From positions 272,201-336,200 of the forward strand of contig JTDE01000164.1 in the NCBI GenBank assembly GCA_014338405.1: 64,000 nucleotides of DNA, given 5' to 3'. Source of the stretch: Paragonimus skrjabini miyazakii (Eukaryota; Platyhelminthes; Trematoda; Plagiorchiida; Troglotrematidae). The notes under the pieces are model-generated. The model was not told where the DNA came from and made no database searches. It worked only from the letters and a program-made list of their open reading frames with translations. The translations under genes were made by a program, and so were the position numbers. Shown here in pieces: positions 60,470 to 64,000 of the stretch. Each line of letters opens with the position of its first letter. Position 1 is the first letter of the stretch.

Positions 60470-61240
60470 AAATAGTCAACAATTTTGCGGATGCAGCCTC
60501 GCCAACGACTGCGGCACAATGCTATATCAGTTTTCAACAAGCAGCAGTGTAGATTGCTGCGAACTTCCCAACCAAGCAGACAGTATCTGACAACCTGGCT
60601 CGGCGAAACAGCCAAGATTTTCACGGCCAGTGACCACGTCATCGCTTGGTTGCTTCGCGATTTCTTCCAACCATTAGCAATCACACTGAACAATGCACAG
60701 TGTAGCAGACACTCTGTCGGCATACAAAGCGCGTGGTACAACCACCGAAAACTGCACTACTGCTATCCCGGTTATCAGTCGTGAACTGACACACTCCAAA
60801 TATGCGATGACAGACTGTCGCGCAGCTCACATAATCATCCATTTTGATACGGGCTAATTGGCGGGACAACGGTGATCGAATATTGAGCGTCTATACGTAT
60901 CCTTTACACGAAAGACCCAAGATTCTGATCCATAGAGCAAAATCGATCGTAAACTAAGCACCCAACCGACAAACAGACATCTTTGCAACGCTACGAGTGA
61001 CGGAAATTGGAGAATGCAATAAGTCTTTTAGGCATCCTCATGAACACTTCGTCAGCAACATTACGATCTGACACTCCCAACAGTCTGCAATGACCTACTA
61101 TCAATACTAAAGCCAGGGTCAGTGCCAAGCCAATCTTGCAACAAAACTACACAAAGTGCACCTTCGATACTACATTGCGACTTTATTCAGGAAATGCCTA
61201 GGCACATCAAACCGAATGTCTTCACGGTCCAGAGTTTCTA
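60470..61240 (-). mobile_element. Second, diverged RTE-type retrotransposon relic
   Basis: The minus-strand translation, in several frames, reads DWLGTDPGFSIDSRSL, then VADEVFMRMPKRLIAFSNFRH, CKDVCLSVGW and SILLYGSESWVFRVKDT with FDHRCP, followed by a shift to VSCATVCHRIFGVCQ. It continues with MPTECLLHCALFSVIANGWK, QAMTWSLAVKILAVS and CRSRWRGCIRKIVD. Each block has a counterpart in the C-terminal half of the RTE copy at 47460-48130 (ISARIAKT, RSILLYDSATWLV, FDHRCLRELAHIKW, TWSRNIKTL, CRSQWRTCIH), at low identity. It is thus a different family of the same clade. The RT catalytic part further upstream (61240-61720) is not convincingly readable. Confidence 0.8.
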
Positions 61241-62861
61241 ACGGATCCCCGTCTTAAATGCTTAACATACGATAAGACCTAACCAGAAACGATCGCCGTA
61301 ACTATGCTGAAATCGGCTGAAGTAACTCATACTAGACGTCTTTTACTTCCACCGTTTGACATGATAATCTCACTGCTAGTTAACAAGGATGACCCATACT
61401 TCGTCCCAGGTTTTCATCAGAGTCCTGCTTAGGATTACCACAATAAACTGCAGACCAAGATGAATGTAACTAACTGAGCAAACATACATGCAGTGGAGGT
61501 ACGAACCTGACGGAGGGGTTCCTACTGCGATGGTTCTTTCAGAGCTATAAACACTATCACTTAAGGCGGACGATAGGGTGGGTGAAATGCATAAGGACCC
61601 CGTCAAATTGATCGCCGAACTCCGAGTCTACTATCTCCGTCTGAGTGTGGTAGTTCATCCGTCCAAATTACTCCACGGTAATGTTTAAAACACCATAAGT
61701 AACGTCTCGCAATAAGTACGTTCCCAATTCTAACATATTCTAACATAGGTACAAAAGAGTGACTGCACCCTGGACCGTCGCCATCTGGTTAGTTTAGGTG
61801 TTCGCAAAGCCGATAACAAACCCAAACGGTGTAGTGCAGCTCCGATTCGAAGACTGGTTTTTGCGGTACCCAATTCCGCTGCGCACCAATCTCGGGAGAC
61901 TGCTTTCAGAGCGAACTGATGAGCATTCGAAATAATCCCCACTACTTGTAACCACCTAAGACGTAGCCTAATTATGTGATAATCCAACCTCTCGCATTTC
62001 AACACTGTCCAGCCAATCCGTTAGTTAAGCTGAGGCTTCTTTAACTGGTGTCTGCAATGACCAGTCATCAGCATCTGAATGGCTCATGTGAGACTAAGGG
62101 CAACCCCAATTGTTACTACCGTACTCAGAAGTAAAAAACCGATGACTGAGAAATAGTGAGAAATCCGGTCGTGAAAAATACTCAGCGTAAGTAGAATGAT
62201 TGTTTGTGACCCTCCAGGTGGTCCAAGCAGATCGTGTACTTCGACTAACCAGGAAGCAACAATTCATCAGCGTCTTGTATTACAGACGCAGTGATAGCGA
62301 AAACATCCACACTAGGAGCTGCTTGATAGTATCGTTAAGCGGGAAAAATAGGCAGTAGAACAGAAGCTATCGTTGTTCGGCAGCAACACACACATGACAC
62401 ACCAACGTAGTGTGGCCACGAAATTGCTCGACGGTTTACGTAACCATACCTTTTACCTAATCGTGCTCTTCAATCGAAACCTCACGGTTCATACTACAAT
62501 CACTTGGATGAAACCAGTAAACATCGGAAATGCCACGTGATATAAAGTAATATCCACTGAAACCGTGTAGGGTTTACAAATACCGCTTGTGACGGAAATC
62601 ACGATCACCTGGCGGCGCCACTGATTTGGAACCATATAAACAAGCCAAGACAACACTGGCTGCGCACACAGAGGAGCCGAGAGTATGATTCAAACAAGCC
62701 GAATGTCTAAAAACTGCAGACTAAAACAAATTGCGCCAAATGACTTTATTTTTCCCACACAGGAGAACTTATGTTACGGTTAACGGTGGCTTGCGCCAAA
62801 CCAGATCAAAAACAAATAAACGAACAACGTTCACTGACGATATGTCTCATCTTCATTTTAG
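61241..62861. other. Possibly older RTE sequence, otherwise no gene recognised
   Basis: If the relic at 60470-61240 were complete, its RT core would lie at 61250-62000 on the minus strand. I could not find YADD or the motif B box there. Minus-strand frames at 61376-61606 and 61730-62005 are not assigned. Confidence 0.35.
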
Positions 62862-63202
62862 TGAAAAAAGTTACGCGTCCCAAGCGACCCCCAGAAATGG
62901 AGCAAAGGGCAACCGAACCAAAACCAGTTACGACTGAAACACTGGATGCAGTACCCGCAGAGTCATTTGTCCAGGGCCCGAGCGAAACCAGTGACGTGAC
63001 GGCAGGTGAATTAACCCCTGTCGAGTATTCAGAAAGTCAGTCAAACAGAGACGAAGCAGACGAAATCGGAAACAGCGTCAATGAACCGCCGCAACCGCTA
63101 ATCAACCATGAGCAGGAGGCTGATCACGAACTAACGGATGCACCGACCGAGACAAGCACGATACACGAGGAGGTGTTTGAACCCTCACCATCTGAATTTT
63201 AA
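62862..63202 (+). CDS. Terminal exon, acidic tail, stop at 63200-63202
   Basis: The acceptor tctcatcttcattttag is good. The exon begins with two bases (TG), and the G overhang of the exon at 54422 completes GTG. It reads KKVTRPKRPPEMEQRAT, then a long acidic Glu/Pro/Thr/Ser-rich tail (PAESFVQGPSETSDV, EADEIGNSVNEPPQ, EEVFEPSPSEF) ending in TAA. The composition suggests a disordered C-terminus with no enzymatic domain. No AATAAA follows within about 150 nt, so the polyadenylation site was not found. This would make the 3' end of the plus-strand gene lie inside the window. Confidence 0.65.
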
Positions 63203-64000
63203 AACATACAAAACTAACCTTTTGTGTACTTTACAATCCAAACAAAGATTCTCATGATTTTTTGGCCATGAGAACTTTCTCATTCGGCGATTTTCGGAAA
63301 GATGTATTGTCAAACACAAACAAACAAACAAACACGGTGGTGGAGTGGAACAACATAACAATGCACATTTGAAGTAAATTTTCGCTATCATGAGAACGGT
63401 CGACTTCTAGCAATTTAAGGAACTAGAAAGACTGTCTAACATGAAGAAAACAAAGACATTAATTGCCCGATGAATATTAGCACGTCAGCGTACAGTCGCC
63501 CTCAAGCCTCACATGCGTCATATTGTATTCGAGAACAGGCGACCAGTTTCGAGACTTATGACTACAGCATCGCAAATAGTGAGCAACCCCGAGCAGAAAA
63601 CTATCACACATCTTAGTAATAAGAAAAGTGTATAGACGAATACAATTTTCTTACAAGATATTAACTACGCATAAAACATGAACAACAGAAATGATAACTA
63701 TGTCATCTTATTCGGACTGTGGGTTATGACTTTGGATGCGCGTGTGCACGGTGCACAGAAAATCAACTTAAACAGCGATCATCCTCTGTGTGTTCCACCC
63801 TCATGGGCTCATACTGCATGAGTTGCATCTAGAAGGGAAAAAGAAGGCAATAACAGCGTTACAAGTGAAATGACATCAAAATCTACATTGTTAAACTACA
63901 CACTACATCACAATTACAGTAATAGGCTGATACGTGCCGACAAAAGTAATCGAGATAGTCGATGCTCGAACTACTACTACGTAAAAATAATCAACTACGC
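63203..64000. other. 3' flank, one small microsatellite
   Basis: Presumed 3' untranslated and downstream DNA. A (CAAA)n run of about six units lies at 63311-63334. No other gene recognised to the end of the window. Confidence 0.45.

Noticed and set aside
63311..63334. CAAA run considered as a CRISPR-like or tandem array
   Set aside because: Simple microsatellite; no spacer-repeat structure, and CRISPR arrays are not expected in animal DNA.

Overview
This is non-coding-rich animal nuclear DNA, most likely from a digenean flatworm (fluke). The pointers are a decayed Penelope-like element with a C-terminal GIY-YIG domain, RTE-type and CR1-type non-LTR retrotransposons whose relics match what I recall of trematode elements, and several copies of a short Pol III-type element with hammerhead-ribozyme remnants, like the Schistosoma Sm-alpha family. 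There are no bacterial-style genes or operons. Species is not determined; the base composition looks less AT-rich than Schistosoma, so a fasciolid-, echinostomatid- or paragonimid-like fluke is a guess. A run of exactly 100 N (35117-35216) marks a draft-assembly gap. || Layout: 0-10 kb is mostly featureless, with a fold-back (339-470), a CR1-like RT relic (about 3440-4345) and a hammerhead SINE-like copy (about 8830-9338). 10-32 kb holds four candidate plus-strand exons (10359, 19598, 28129, 31371), a Penelope-like element (14641 to about 16900), a truncated RTE tail on the minus strand (20950-21400) and several SINE-like copies. 34.4-35.3 kb has a 244-nt-arm inverted repeat beside the N gap. 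44366-48263 is a nearly full-length but broken RTE-type retrotransposon, apparently bounded by a 12-bp target-site duplication. 50-54.7 kb holds further candidate exons and two SINE-like elements, one with an intact-looking hammerhead core. 57.3 kb has a Penelope end fragment and 60.5-61.2 kb a second, divergent RTE family on the minus strand. 62862-63202 is a terminal exon with a stop codon. || The only likely host gene is a large plus-strand gene spread over at least 53 kb. Its best exons are all phase 1 at both ends, so any one could be skipped without a frameshift. Four begin with an R-[DN]-P-I motif, and two are exactly 99 nt long and align without gaps. I do not recognise the protein. 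The other elements lie between these exons, which gives a picture of long introns filled by old transposon debris.
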